A DNA stretch of 64,000 bases, from the NCBI RefSeq assembly GCF_027594545.1, contig NZ_CP115160.1, positions 588,501-652,500 of the forward strand. Reading direction: 5' to 3'. The stretch is from Algoriphagus sp. TR-M9. Its GTDB lineage: Bacteria > Bacteroidota > Bacteroidia > Cytophagales > Cyclobacteriaceae. The notes under the pieces are model-generated. The model saw only the letters and a program-made list of their open reading frames with translations. It was not told the DNA's origin and ran no database searches. The position numbers were made by a program, and so were the translations under genes. Numbering within the stretch: the first letter of the stretch is position 1; every line of letters starts with the position of its first letter. Below, piece by piece: positions 9,712-17,722 of the stretch.

Positions 9712-10614
9712 ATGAGGACAGTTGAATTAACTGACCATATCCATACTCGATGGAGTAGTAGAATCAAATCGTACTCGGAGTTGATCAAGCTTAGGCTATC
9801 CGCTTTTGTTACGCTTTCTGCGGCTTTTGGCTATATACTCGGCGATCGTGGAGTGAATTTTGGCTGGGCAGGATTTGTAGGTTTGGTTTTAGGCGGCTTT
9901 TTGATCAGCGGTGCTTCCTGTGCTGCTAATGAGATCATGGAGCGGGATTTGGACAAGCTGATGAAGCGTACCCAAAACCGTCCGCTTCCCCTTCAGACAA
10001 TTTCTGTAAAAGAAGCTTATTGGTTTACGAGCATAGTAGCTATTATAGGAGTTATGCTTCTTTGGGTTTTCACCAATCCATTGACCACAGGGCTAGGGGT
10101 GCTGAGCATGATACTGTATGCATTTGTCTATACTCCGATGAAGAGAGTGGGGCCTATCGCAGTATTTGTTGGAGCCATTCCTGGGGCATTGCCTCCATTG
10201 CTGGGTTGGACTGCAGCTACAGGAACCATTACTTATGAAGCTTTAATCATCTTTGGGATTCAGTTTATCTGGCAGTTTCCTCACTTTTGGGCTATTGCCT
10301 GGGTAAGTGATGAGGATTATAAGGCTGCCGGCTTTAAATTATTGCCTAGTGGTGGGGCCAAGGATTTGAATACGGCTATTCAAATCATGATTTACACCTT
10401 ATTCTTGTTGCCGCTTGGCTTATTGCCAAGTTACTTTGGGCTTACGGGAATGACCTCAGGAATAGTAGCAACGGTTTGCGGAGTTTTATTCTTAGCTCAG
10501 ACATTTTCACTGATGAGAGATTGCTCGCGCAAATCAGCATTAAAAATCATGTTCGGTTCATTCCTTTACTTGCCGATAGTTCAAATTGCATATTTACTGG
10601 ATAAACTACCCTAA
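9712..10614 (+). CDS. ctaB: Protoheme IX farnesyltransferase (heme O synthase)
   Basis: UbiA-family prenyltransferase that adds farnesyl to heme B to give heme O, the substrate of CtaA. 300 residues, about nine helices. The first Asp-rich motif reads NEIMERDLDKLMKRTQNRP, a clear N-x3-D-x3-D form with the following Arg; the second conserved region contains YTPMKR and WQFPHFWAIAW. The N-terminus has about 20 polar residues before the first helix. It starts 2 nt after ctaA and stops 3 nt before the next subunit III gene, within the same operon. Confidence 0.96.
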   Translation: MRTVELTDHIHTRWSSRIKSYSELIKLRLSAFVTLSAAFGYILGDRGVNFGWAGFVGLVLGGFLISGASCAANEIMERDLDKLMKRTQNRPLPLQTISVKEAYWFTSIVAIIGVMLLWVFTNPLTTGLGVLSMILYAFVYTPMKRVGPIAVFVGAIPGALPPLLGWTAATGTITYEALIIFGIQFIWQFPHFWAIAWVSDEDYKAAGFKLLPSGGAKDLNTAIQIMIYTLFLLPLGLLPSYFGLTGMTSGIVATVCGVLFLAQTFSLMRDCSRKSALKIMFGSFLYLPIVQIAYLLDKLP

Positions 10615-10617
10615 ACT

Positions 10618-11199
10618 ATGGAGAAGGAATTGAAGTATGTAGATGTGGTAGAGCAGCCCATTGCCATGCACCCGAAGAAGTTTGCCTTATGGCTTTTCTT
10701 GGTGACAGTGGTGATGATATTTGCGGCATTGACAAGTGCTTATATCGTACGTCAATCTGAAGGGAATTGGTTGGAATATGACCTACCTTCGATTTTCTGG
10801 TATACTTCAGGAATAGTAATCCTGAGTAGTGTTTGCTTACAGGTGGCTTACGCCGCTGCCAAAAAGGATAATCTCGCCGGGTTAAGGTTGGGAATTACGC
10901 TAGCTGTAGTGCTAGGGATAGCTTTCTTGGTAGGGCAGTGGTACAGTTGGGTTGCTTTGGTAGACAGGAATGTGTTTTTCGTAGGGAATCCTGCGGGCTC
11001 TTTTCTTTACGTTTTTACCGGACTTCATGCCGTACACTTAATCAGTGGTGTGATATTTCTGATTATTGTATTAATTTCGACTTTCAGATATAAGGTCCAT
11101 TCCCAATCTATGGATACATTGGAGATGGCGACTACCTATTGGCATTTTCTTGCTGCACTGTGGTTATATCTGTTTATGTTTTTGCTTTTGAATCATTAA
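10618..11199 (+). CDS. Heme-copper oxidase subunit III (first of two)
   Basis: Subunit III family protein of the cytochrome c oxidase, 193 residues with about five hydrophobic segments, lacking the first two helices of the seven-helix form. The sequence FVTGLHAVHLISGVIFLI and the ending ATTYWHFLAALWLYLFMFLLL match the conserved helices of subunit III (GxHxxH and YWHFxxxxW). Subunit III does not bind redox cofactors; it stabilises subunit I. The neighbouring 11227-12003 gene is a second subunit III, so the complex has two such polypeptides or one is specialised. ATG at 10618 is 3 nt after the ctaB stop. Confidence 0.9.
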   Translation: MEKELKYVDVVEQPIAMHPKKFALWLFLVTVVMIFAALTSAYIVRQSEGNWLEYDLPSIFWYTSGIVILSSVCLQVAYAAAKKDNLAGLRLGITLAVVLGIAFLVGQWYSWVALVDRNVFFVGNPAGSFLYVFTGLHAVHLISGVIFLIIVLISTFRYKVHSQSMDTLEMATTYWHFLAALWLYLFMFLLLNH

Positions 11200-11226
11200 A
11201 ATTAACTAAGTACAAATCAATATCTT

Positions 11227-12003
11227 ATGTCTGCGCATTCTACTGCTATAGGAGTAAGCTCGAAAAGAGGCGTTTGGGATGGAGGTAACGAACCTCTCAA
11301 AGCCAGCTATGGAAAACTAATGATGTGGTTTTTCCTGCTTTCGGATATCTTCACTTTTGCCGCCTTTTTGATCACTTATTTAGCGATTCGGGTAAGTTAC
11401 CCTGCCTATGATGGACCACTTACGGACTTTGTAGGATCCAATGAATATTGGCCTATTCCGGAATTGGTTTTTGATGCCATTCCTCTAGTACATGGTGTGC
11501 ATGCACCTTTGGTGTTTGTGGGAATCATGACCTTTATTTTGATTGCCAGCTCGGTGACTATGGTATTGGCTGTGGAAGCAGGACATAGAAATGACCGCGA
11601 TGATGTGGTCAAATGGATGCTTTGGACCCTGCTTGGAGGGATCACTTTCCTTAGCTGTCAGGCATGGGAGTGGAGTCACTTCATCCATGGTTCTGACGCA
11701 GGCACAGTTCTGACCTATGTAAATGATTTAGGTCGCACAGTCACTGAAACTGTATTTGGAGCAAACCTACTGGTTAATGAATACGGTCCAGCCTCTTTTG
11801 CTAACCTATTCTTCTTCATTACTGGATTCCATGGATTCCACGTGACTATAGGGGTAATCTTGTTGTTCCTTTGTTTCTATCAAGCTGCTGTTGGCGTTTA
11901 TGACCGTAGAGGTCACTATGAGATGGTAGAGAAAATCGGACTTTACTGGCACTTTGTAGACTTGGTATGGGTCTTTGTATTTACCCTTTTCTATCTGATC
12001 TAA
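11227..12003 (+). CDS. coxC: Heme-copper oxidase subunit III (second of two)
   Basis: Subunit III of the oxidase, 258 residues. It shows the typical helices: KLMMWFFLLSDIFTFAAFL with the conserved mid-helix Asp, WEWSHFI, ITGFHGFHVTIGVILL and GLYWHFVDLVWVFVFTLFY. It has about six hydrophobic segments and an extended loop (about residues 155-185) with ALLVNEYGPASF-like sequence before the GFHGFH helix. It lies 27 nt after the shorter subunit III and 18 nt before subunit IV. The pair shares the GxHxxH/YWHF core but little else at first sight, so the duplication is old. Which of the two should carry the name coxC is arbitrary. Confidence 0.92.
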   Translation: MSAHSTAIGVSSKRGVWDGGNEPLKASYGKLMMWFFLLSDIFTFAAFLITYLAIRVSYPAYDGPLTDFVGSNEYWPIPELVFDAIPLVHGVHAPLVFVGIMTFILIASSVTMVLAVEAGHRNDRDDVVKWMLWTLLGGITFLSCQAWEWSHFIHGSDAGTVLTYVNDLGRTVTETVFGANLLVNEYGPASFANLFFFITGFHGFHVTIGVILLFLCFYQAAVGVYDRRGHYEMVEKIGLYWHFVDLVWVFVFTLFYLI

Positions 12004-12021
12004 GCTTTAAAAAACTGAATT

Positions 12022-12354
12022 ATGGATATTCAAGAAAATAAATCTACGCTCACGGTTGTCCCTAAGAACAACCAGAAGATCAAGAAAATCTGGAAGACAG
12101 CTCTAATTCTCCTTTTGATTACAGCTGCTGAGTTTGTGATGGCATTTACCATGCCTAGGGGGATAATACTTTACCTGCTGTTTATGGGGTTAACTGTATG
12201 GAAAGCAAAATATATCATGATGGAGTTCATGCACCTTGGTGACGAGGTGAAGCCTTTGATTTATTCCATTTTGGTTCCTTGTGTATTTCTGTTCTGGCTG
12301 ATCATTGTCTTGATCAAAGAAGGTTCAGACATATTTAACCTCCGCTGGTTTTAA
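12022..12354 (+). CDS. Cytochrome c oxidase subunit IV family protein
   Basis: Small membrane subunit of the oxidase (prokaryotic subunit IV family), 110 residues. After a charged N-terminus of about 30 residues it has three hydrophobic segments (about 30-47, 49-65 and 78-100), with the intermediate stretch KAKYIMMEFMHL typical of these proteins. It binds no cofactor and stabilises the complex. It is the last gene before the strong terminator at 12383, so it closes the act-cox transcription unit. Homology within this family is short and hydrophobic, so the assignment leans partly on context. Confidence 0.85.
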   Translation: MDIQENKSTLTVVPKNNQKIKKIWKTALILLLITAAEFVMAFTMPRGIILYLLFMGLTVWKAKYIMMEFMHLGDEVKPLIYSILVPCVFLFWLIIVLIKEGSDIFNLRWF

Positions 12355-12382
12355 CCGGTTTTTTACAGGCAAAAAGAAATTT

Positions 12383-12416
12383 AGGTTGAAGTGGCACACT
12401 TCAACCTTCTTTTTTG
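12383..12416 (+). terminator. Rho-independent terminator closing the act-cox operon
   Basis: Perfect 11-bp stem AGGTTGAAGTG (12383-12393) with CACTTCAACCT (12397-12407), three-base loop, followed by TCTTTTTT. It lies 29 nt after the subunit IV stop and 14 nt before the SCO1 start, so it should separate or attenuate transcription into the assembly genes. Confidence 0.88.
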
Positions 12417-12429
12417 TTAATCAACTAGC

Positions 12430-13098
12430 ATGAGAAGTTTGAGATTACTTCAGGGTATGGTTTTAGTCTGCATCTTGCTGATTCCTGTCCTGATATTTAT
12501 GTTTCTGCGTGGGTTTGGGACCAACTCCTACGACCTTCCGATTTACTATGAGCAGGGTATGGATAATCCTTTTCAGGAATGTCCTCCTACAGATACCACC
12601 CAACATTATATCCCTGAATTCAGTTTTACCAATCAGGAAGGCAAGGAAGTGGGAAGAGAGAAAATGAACGGTAAAATTACCGTTGTAGACTTCTTTTTTA
12701 CTTCATGTCCAAATATCTGCCCGGTGATGTCCTCAGAAATGGAGCGTGTCAACGACATGTTTAGAAATGAAGATAAAGTGCAGATCATGTCTATCAGTAT
12801 AGATCCAGAGTATGATAGTCCAGAGGTGCTTAAAAAATATGCAGAAAAGCATAATGCCCAGGCGGGGAAGTGGGACTTTCTTACTGGGGGATTGGCAGAG
12901 ACCTATCAGCTGGCAAAATGTGGATTTGCTATCCCCACAGTCGATGGTGAAGGGATCGCAGATAATTTTGTGCATAGTGATAAGTTTATGTTGATCGATG
13001 AACTAGGGCGTATCCGTGGCTATTATAGCGGTACCTCCAGAGAGGATGTTGACTTATTGATATTAGAAACTAAAGTGCTACTCAATGCAAGCAAATAA
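12430..13098 (+). CDS. SCO1/SenC-family copper chaperone
   Basis: Membrane-anchored thioredoxin-fold protein that delivers copper to the CuA site of subunit II. 222 residues: an N-terminal hydrophobic anchor (about 8-28) and then the SCO domain. The copper ligands are present: C93-x3-C97 in TSCPNICPVM and H182 in NFVHSDKF. The typical SISIDPEYDSPEVLKKYA stretch follows the Cys motif. It directly follows the oxidase operon and overlaps the next gene by 14 nt, forming a small assembly operon with the DUF420 protein. It may be cotranscribed by read-through of the terminator at 12383. Confidence 0.94.
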   Translation: MRSLRLLQGMVLVCILLIPVLIFMFLRGFGTNSYDLPIYYEQGMDNPFQECPPTDTTQHYIPEFSFTNQEGKEVGREKMNGKITVVDFFFTSCPNICPVMSSEMERVNDMFRNEDKVQIMSISIDPEYDSPEVLKKYAEKHNAQAGKWDFLTGGLAETYQLAKCGFAIPTVDGEGIADNFVHSDKFMLIDELGRIRGYYSGTSREDVDLLILETKVLLNASK

Positions 13099-13639
13099 TC
13101 AGGGAATTCTAGGAAATGAAGGGAAAGTGAAATCTTGGATTATCGCTATTTCTGTAATTATTCCTTTAGCAGTGGCAGTATTGCTATTTATGCCGGCCAA
13201 GCTTGACCTGGGGGCAGAGTGGGTCTATTTTCTTCCACATTTGAATGCGGTGATCAATTCAGCAGCTACCATTGCACTCATCGTTGGATTGGTTTTTATT
13301 AAACAGGGAAATATAGCTTATCACAAGGCTTCCATGACGGTTGCCTTTATCCTGGGTGCCATATTCTTGGTTTCCTATGTGGTTTATCATGCTGCTGCAG
13401 AAAGCACTACCTTCGGTGGCGAGGGGAGCATTCGTATCCTCTATTACTTCCTGTTGATTACACATATAATACTAGCAGCTGTAGCGCTTTTCCCTATTTT
13501 GTTTGCCTATTATTATGGTTTGACGGATCAGAGGGCAAAGCATAGAAAAGTTGTTAAATTTGCCTATCCTATCTGGTTGTATGTGACCGTGACCGGAGTG
13601 GTGGTTTACCTGATGATCAGCCCATATTATTTACATTAA
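13085..13639 (+). CDS. DUF420 (CtaM/YozB-like) oxidase-assembly membrane protein
   Basis: 184 residues with about five hydrophobic segments, matching DUF420, whose Gram-positive members (CtaM/YozB) are needed for cytochrome aa3 maturation. Conserved-looking His residues lie in helical contexts: LPHLNAVINS, AYHKASMTVAF, SYVVYHAAAES, LITHIILAAVAL and AKHRKVVKFAYPIWLYV. These suggest heme or copper handling, but that is inference. It overlaps the SCO gene by 14 nt and precedes a small Cys-containing membrane protein, so an assembly role for the neighbouring oxidase is likely. Confidence 0.87.
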   Translation: MQANNQGILGNEGKVKSWIIAISVIIPLAVAVLLFMPAKLDLGAEWVYFLPHLNAVINSAATIALIVGLVFIKQGNIAYHKASMTVAFILGAIFLVSYVVYHAAAESTTFGGEGSIRILYYFLLITHIILAAVALFPILFAYYYGLTDQRAKHRKVVKFAYPIWLYVTVTGVVVYLMISPYYLH

Positions 13640-13669
13640 CCCTAGGGGAATAGAAGCGTAGGAAGTATT

Positions 13670-13921
13670 ATGAAGAAAGTATTCAAAACAGCTCTATTCA
13701 CGCTGCTGGCTTTGTTTTATCAAAGCGCTGCTTTTGCGCAGTGTGCAATGTGTAGGGCATCTGTGGAAAACAATGTAGCCAATGGTGACACCAGTATAGG
13801 TGCAGGACTGAATCTAGGAATACTTTACTTATTCGTTATGCCTTATTTGATCGCTATGGTGATCGGCTATTTTTGGTACAAAAATGCCAAAAAGAAGAAA
13901 GCTAAAATAGCCATGCATTAA
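13670..13921 (+). CDS. Small membrane protein with exported N-terminal CxxC, oxidase-linked
   Basis: 83 residues. An N-terminal signal-like segment ends at about SAAFAQ, followed directly by CAMCRASVENN (a CxxC on the exported side), then one hydrophobic helix (about 48-68) and a Lys-rich cytoplasmic tail KKKKAK. I recognise it only as a conserved small protein that accompanies Bacteroidota oxidase genes; no function is established to my knowledge. The exported CxxC next to SCO1 suggests a thiol or copper role in CuA maturation, which is inference. A terminator follows immediately, closing the assembly operon. Confidence 0.75.
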   Translation: MKKVFKTALFTLLALFYQSAAFAQCAMCRASVENNVANGDTSIGAGLNLGILYLFVMPYLIAMVIGYFWYKNAKKKKAKIAMH

Positions 13922-13931
13922 ATGATAAAAG

Positions 13932-13962
13932 AGCAAAGTTTGATCTAGGACTTTGCTTTTTT
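13932..13962 (+). terminator. Rho-independent terminator after the oxidase assembly genes
   Basis: Stem AGCAAAGT (13932-13939) with ACTTTGCT (13950-13957), ten-base loop, then a run of T to 13962. It lies 10 nt after the small CxxC membrane protein and just before the histidine kinase start. Confidence 0.8.
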
Positions 13963-13976
13963 TATTTTACACCTAA

Positions 13977-16900
13977 ATGAAGCATGATTCCCGTTCGCTG
14001 ATCATTTTGATCAGTATTTTATCACTTCTCGCTGTACTGATTCTCAATTTCTTTTTCTTTCAGAAAAGTGATCAAGAATCCTATTTGCGTGACCTTAGTG
14101 GTAGAGTGCAAGTAGTGGATCAGGAATTTGATGAGGATTTTGTACAGATACTCATGGATGTCAGACCTGCTGATTCCTTGAGTTTTAGTCAGGTGAGCAT
14201 CCCCGCACATAATCACCCTTTTTTCATTTTATCCCCAGAAAAGGAACTGCTCTACTGGTCCGATTTTTCGCTGACTTTGGATTTCGAGCAGGTCGATCTT
14301 TCCCGGGAATACCAATTGATACAGGATCCTTTTGGCACGCTGTTTTTGAAAATCCGAAGGTTGAAGCGCAACGAGGTAGATTATGTGGTGCTACACGTCT
14401 TGAGGATGCTCTGGCCCGGAAATATTGAAAATAATTACCTGATCACCGGCCCTAATCCGGAGCTTTTTGGAAACGATAGGTTTGAGCTTTTCTCCGATCC
14501 TGAGGAAGGGGAATTCCAAGTGAAAAACCCTGCCGGACAGGAGCTATTCGGTATCAATTTTCAATTTGGGTACAGCCCAGCAGGAAGGGTAGTCAATCCG
14601 GCAATTTTAATATTTTTCACCTCTGTCTTTCTCTTGTACTTCCTGCTGAGTTCAGACTTTGTATTGAAAAAGTGGAAGCAGGGAAAACGCTGGTCTTCTA
14701 TTGCTTATGCCATCTTGGTACTTTTGGTGTTTAGGTTACTGATGCTGGTATTGGATTTTCCTGCCAATTACCTAAACCTTTCTCTTTTTGATTCTTCTAA
14801 TTATGCCTCTTCTTGGCTCAATCCCAGCTTAGGGGATTTTTTGATCAATACCATCTGCATGGTTTTGATCTTTGCATTGATTATATATCAGCTGGCTTCC
14901 AGGTCCACACATGAGAAAATCAAAATATTAAAGTCAGCCAATGAATTCAGGGTTTTCTATGGGTTTGCATTACTGGTCAGTACCGGGTTTTTGTATATGT
15001 TTTGGAGTCTTCCGCGGGATCTTATTATCAATTCCCAATGGGGCATGGATATCAGTGCGATTTCTGATTTCGGTTGGTTCAAAGGAATCAGCTACCTGAT
15101 TCTGTTTCTTTGGGCAGGGATCTATGTGTTGTTTACCTTGACTTTGTTCAGTTTGCTGCTGGAAGTCAATGCGAGCAAGCGGATGTACTATAAGGGTCTT
15201 TTTATTTTTGGCGTTCCGATTTTGCTGATCCTGGCATTCTTTTCCAGTTGGTCGGCTGTGGTTTGGCTGGCGCATCTGACATTGCTAGCGGCGATTATCC
15301 GTTTGGAGCTTTTCAGGTATGCCTTCAAACTGGGGCTTGATACCTTTCTGGTGTTTTTCTTTGCCTGCCTCATGTCTGCGATTATAGGTGGTGTCAGTAT
15401 TTTTCAAACCGAAAAGGCGGAACAGATTCAGTCTAAGGTCCGCTTTGCCAATCAAAACCTCATCGAGAACGACGTGATGACAGAGTTTTTCCTTGGGGAA
15501 ATTTTCAGTAGGCTGGATGACGATTTATTTATCCAAAATAGAATAGCAGACCCCTTGTTCTCGAAGGAACCTATAGAAACCAAAATCAGGAGGATTTACC
15601 TGGACAATTATTTCGATCAATTCGAGGTGCAGGTTCGGATTTTTTCTGCTTCTGGACAGCAGCTTTTAGGGTCTTCAGAAGGGGGGAGTCTCAGAGATCT
15701 GAGGCAGACATACATTAAAAGTGATTATGCCACCAGTGTGAAGGGACTTTATTTTATCCGGGGCAACGAATCCAACACAGGCAATAGATTTCTTGCCTTC
15801 ATACCCATCAGCAGAGAGAATACTGCACTGGGTACCATTTTTTTGGAACTCAGGCAGCTGAGGATCCAACCCAGCAGCGTGTACCCCAAATTGCTTTTAG
15901 ATAAGAAATACGCTGAGAAACTTGACCCGGTGCTTTACGATTATGCTATTTTCAAAGAGGGCGATTTTATCCGAAATTCAGGAACCTTCAATTACCTCAG
16001 TAGGAGCTTTGCTCCTGTATTAGACAAAGCAGCCCTTTTGACCGAAGGGGTACATCAGGGAGGCTACCAGCACTTGGGAATTCAAAATGGCAATGAGCTT
16101 ATTATTGTCTCTTCCAAAAACATTTCTGTATCCCATTTCTTTGGCAATATTTCTTTACTGTTTGTACTGTTTGTTTTGATGACTTTTCTCTCTATTCTCA
16201 TCAATACCTTAGTGACAGGAGTCCGGAAGTTTGAGTTTAACTATTCCTCTAAACTGCAACTTTATCTGAATTTTGCCTTTTTCTTCCCGATCATCATCAT
16301 CAGTATTATTACCATAGGTTTGCTGGCAAACAGCTACCGTGAGGACCTGGACCGGCAATACATCCAAAAAGCAGCACTGATCAGAGGTAACTTAGGGAGT
16401 TTTCTGAATAACCAAGCTCCTTCAGGTGTAGATGCTGATGCGCTCAATGAGGAGGTGAATGAGCTGGCCAATACCACCGCCAGTGACATCCATCTTTATA
16501 CTATTGATGGTAAATTGAAGACTACCAACCGACCTAATATTTTTGATAAGAAGATAATGGCACCGCTCATCAATCCCCGGGCTATGGCGGAGATAGAAGA
16601 AATGGGACAAAGTCAGTATTTAGCTGACGAGCAAATAGGAAAGCTAAAATATAAATCGGTGTACCTGGCGATTCCGGCGACCGGAAACCAGGGGAACCTT
16701 GGGATTTTAGCAGTACCCTTTTTCGAATCCGAAACCGAGTTGAATACACTCATTGCCGATGTGCTGAGCAATATTTTCAATGCATTTGTGGTGATATTTA
16801 TCCTTTTCTTATTTGTATCCTACTTCGTTTCCACCAATTTGACTTTCCCTTTTAAGCTGCTCACGCAAAAACTAAAAGCAACTAATCTGGAAGATAATGA

Positions 16901-17681
16901 ACCCATGTACTGGGGGTCAAAAGATGAAATCGGCTTGCTGGTGAATGAGTATAACAACATGCTTTTCAAGCTGGAAAACTCCAAGAAAGTATTGGCTTCC
17001 ACAGAAAAGGAATCCGCTTGGCGGGAGATGGCTAAGCAGGTTGCCCACGAAATCAAGAATCCCCTTACCCCTATGAAGCTGACTTTGCAGCATCTGATCA
17101 GGTTACAGGATGCTGGAAGACTGGATGATGCGGAAAAGCTAAAGAGGTCACTGGAGACCTTGATCCATCAGGTAGATGCGCTGAACGGAATCGCATCTTC
17201 TTTTTCTACTTTTGCAAAGATGCCTTTGCCGAATAATGAACTGATGAATTTCAAAACTGTACTGAACAAAGTGCTGGAACTGTTCACTGGCAATGAGCAG
17301 GCTGAGTTGGTTTTCAAAGACGATTCCTTTACCGATAGCATCCCTATCATGGGGGACGATAAGCTGTTTGGAAGGGTAATTTCCAATCTGATAATCAATG
17401 GGATTCAGGCCGTGGAGCCTGGAGTGAAACCGGTGATCAAAGTATGGCTTTGGATGACTGAGCAGGCGGTGTTTCTGGAAATCACAGACAATGGAAGGGG
17501 AATATCGGATGAGCTGAAAGACAAGATTTTCATTCCTAATTTCTCTACCAAGTCCACTGGTTCAGGCTTAGGCTTAGCTATCGCAAAAAGCGGAGTAGAA
17601 ACAGCAGGAGGGAAAATCTGGTTTGAAACTGAGCTGGGGAAAGGAAGTACCTTTTACCTTACATTTCCTTTAGTCGGATAA
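13977..17681 (+). CDS. Very large membrane sensor histidine kinase (NtrY-like architecture)
   Basis: 1234-residue two-component sensor kinase. An N-terminal helix (about 9-28) is followed by an exported region, then a multi-helix membrane block (about residues 205-480), a second large exported domain (about 490-715), a helix near 725-745, another helix near 765-785, a third sensory region, and a final helix (about 930-950). Then come a HAMP-like linker with WGSKDEIGLLVNEYNNML, the HisKA box VAHEIKNPLTP with phospho-acceptor H1024, and the ATPase boxes (N box NLIINGIQAV, DNGRGIS, STGSGLGLAI). No receiver domain and no response-regulator gene are adjacent, so it is an orphan kinase here. The ligand is unknown. 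The next gene, a predicted outer-membrane barrel, follows by 41 nt and may be cotranscribed. Confidence 0.9.
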   Translation: MKHDSRSLIILISILSLLAVLILNFFFFQKSDQESYLRDLSGRVQVVDQEFDEDFVQILMDVRPADSLSFSQVSIPAHNHPFFILSPEKELLYWSDFSLTLDFEQVDLSREYQLIQDPFGTLFLKIRRLKRNEVDYVVLHVLRMLWPGNIENNYLITGPNPELFGNDRFELFSDPEEGEFQVKNPAGQELFGINFQFGYSPAGRVVNPAILIFFTSVFLLYFLLSSDFVLKKWKQGKRWSSIAYAILVLLVFRLLMLVLDFPANYLNLSLFDSSNYASSWLNPSLGDFLINTICMVLIFALIIYQLASRSTHEKIKILKSANEFRVFYGFALLVSTGFLYMFWSLPRDLIINSQWGMDISAISDFGWFKGISYLILFLWAGIYVLFTLTLFSLLLEVNASKRMYYKGLFIFGVPILLILAFFSSWSAVVWLAHLTLLAAIIRLELFRYAFKLGLDTFLVFFFACLMSAIIGGVSIFQTEKAEQIQSKVRFANQNLIENDVMTEFFLGEIFSRLDDDLFIQNRIADPLFSKEPIETKIRRIYLDNYFDQFEVQVRIFSASGQQLLGSSEGGSLRDLRQTYIKSDYATSVKGLYFIRGNESNTGNRFLAFIPISRENTALGTIFLELRQLRIQPSSVYPKLLLDKKYAEKLDPVLYDYAIFKEGDFIRNSGTFNYLSRSFAPVLDKAALLTEGVHQGGYQHLGIQNGNELIIVSSKNISVSHFFGNISLLFVLFVLMTFLSILINTLVTGVRKFEFNYSSKLQLYLNFAFFFPIIIISIITIGLLANSYREDLDRQYIQKAALIRGNLGSFLNNQAPSGVDADALNEEVNELANTTASDIHLYTIDGKLKTTNRPNIFDKKIMAPLINPRAMAEIEEMGQSQYLADEQIGKLKYKSVYLAIPATGNQGNLGILAVPFFESETELNTLIADVLSNIFNAFVVIFILFLFVSYFVSTNLTFPFKLLTQKLKATNLEDNEPMYWGSKDEIGLLVNEYNNMLFKLENSKKVLASTEKESAWREMAKQVAHEIKNPLTPMKLTLQHLIRLQDAGRLDDAEKLKRSLETLIHQVDALNGIASSFSTFAKMPLPNNELMNFKTVLNKVLELFTGNEQAELVFKDDSFTDSIPIMGDDKLFGRVISNLIINGIQAVEPGVKPVIKVWLWMTEQAVFLEITDNGRGISDELKDKIFIPNFSTKSTGSGLGLAIAKSGVETAGGKIWFETELGKGSTFYLTFPLVG

Positions 17682-17722
17682 ATGCCTCTTTTTAGTACCT
17701 TCAAAAGAAAAGGCGATAAAGA

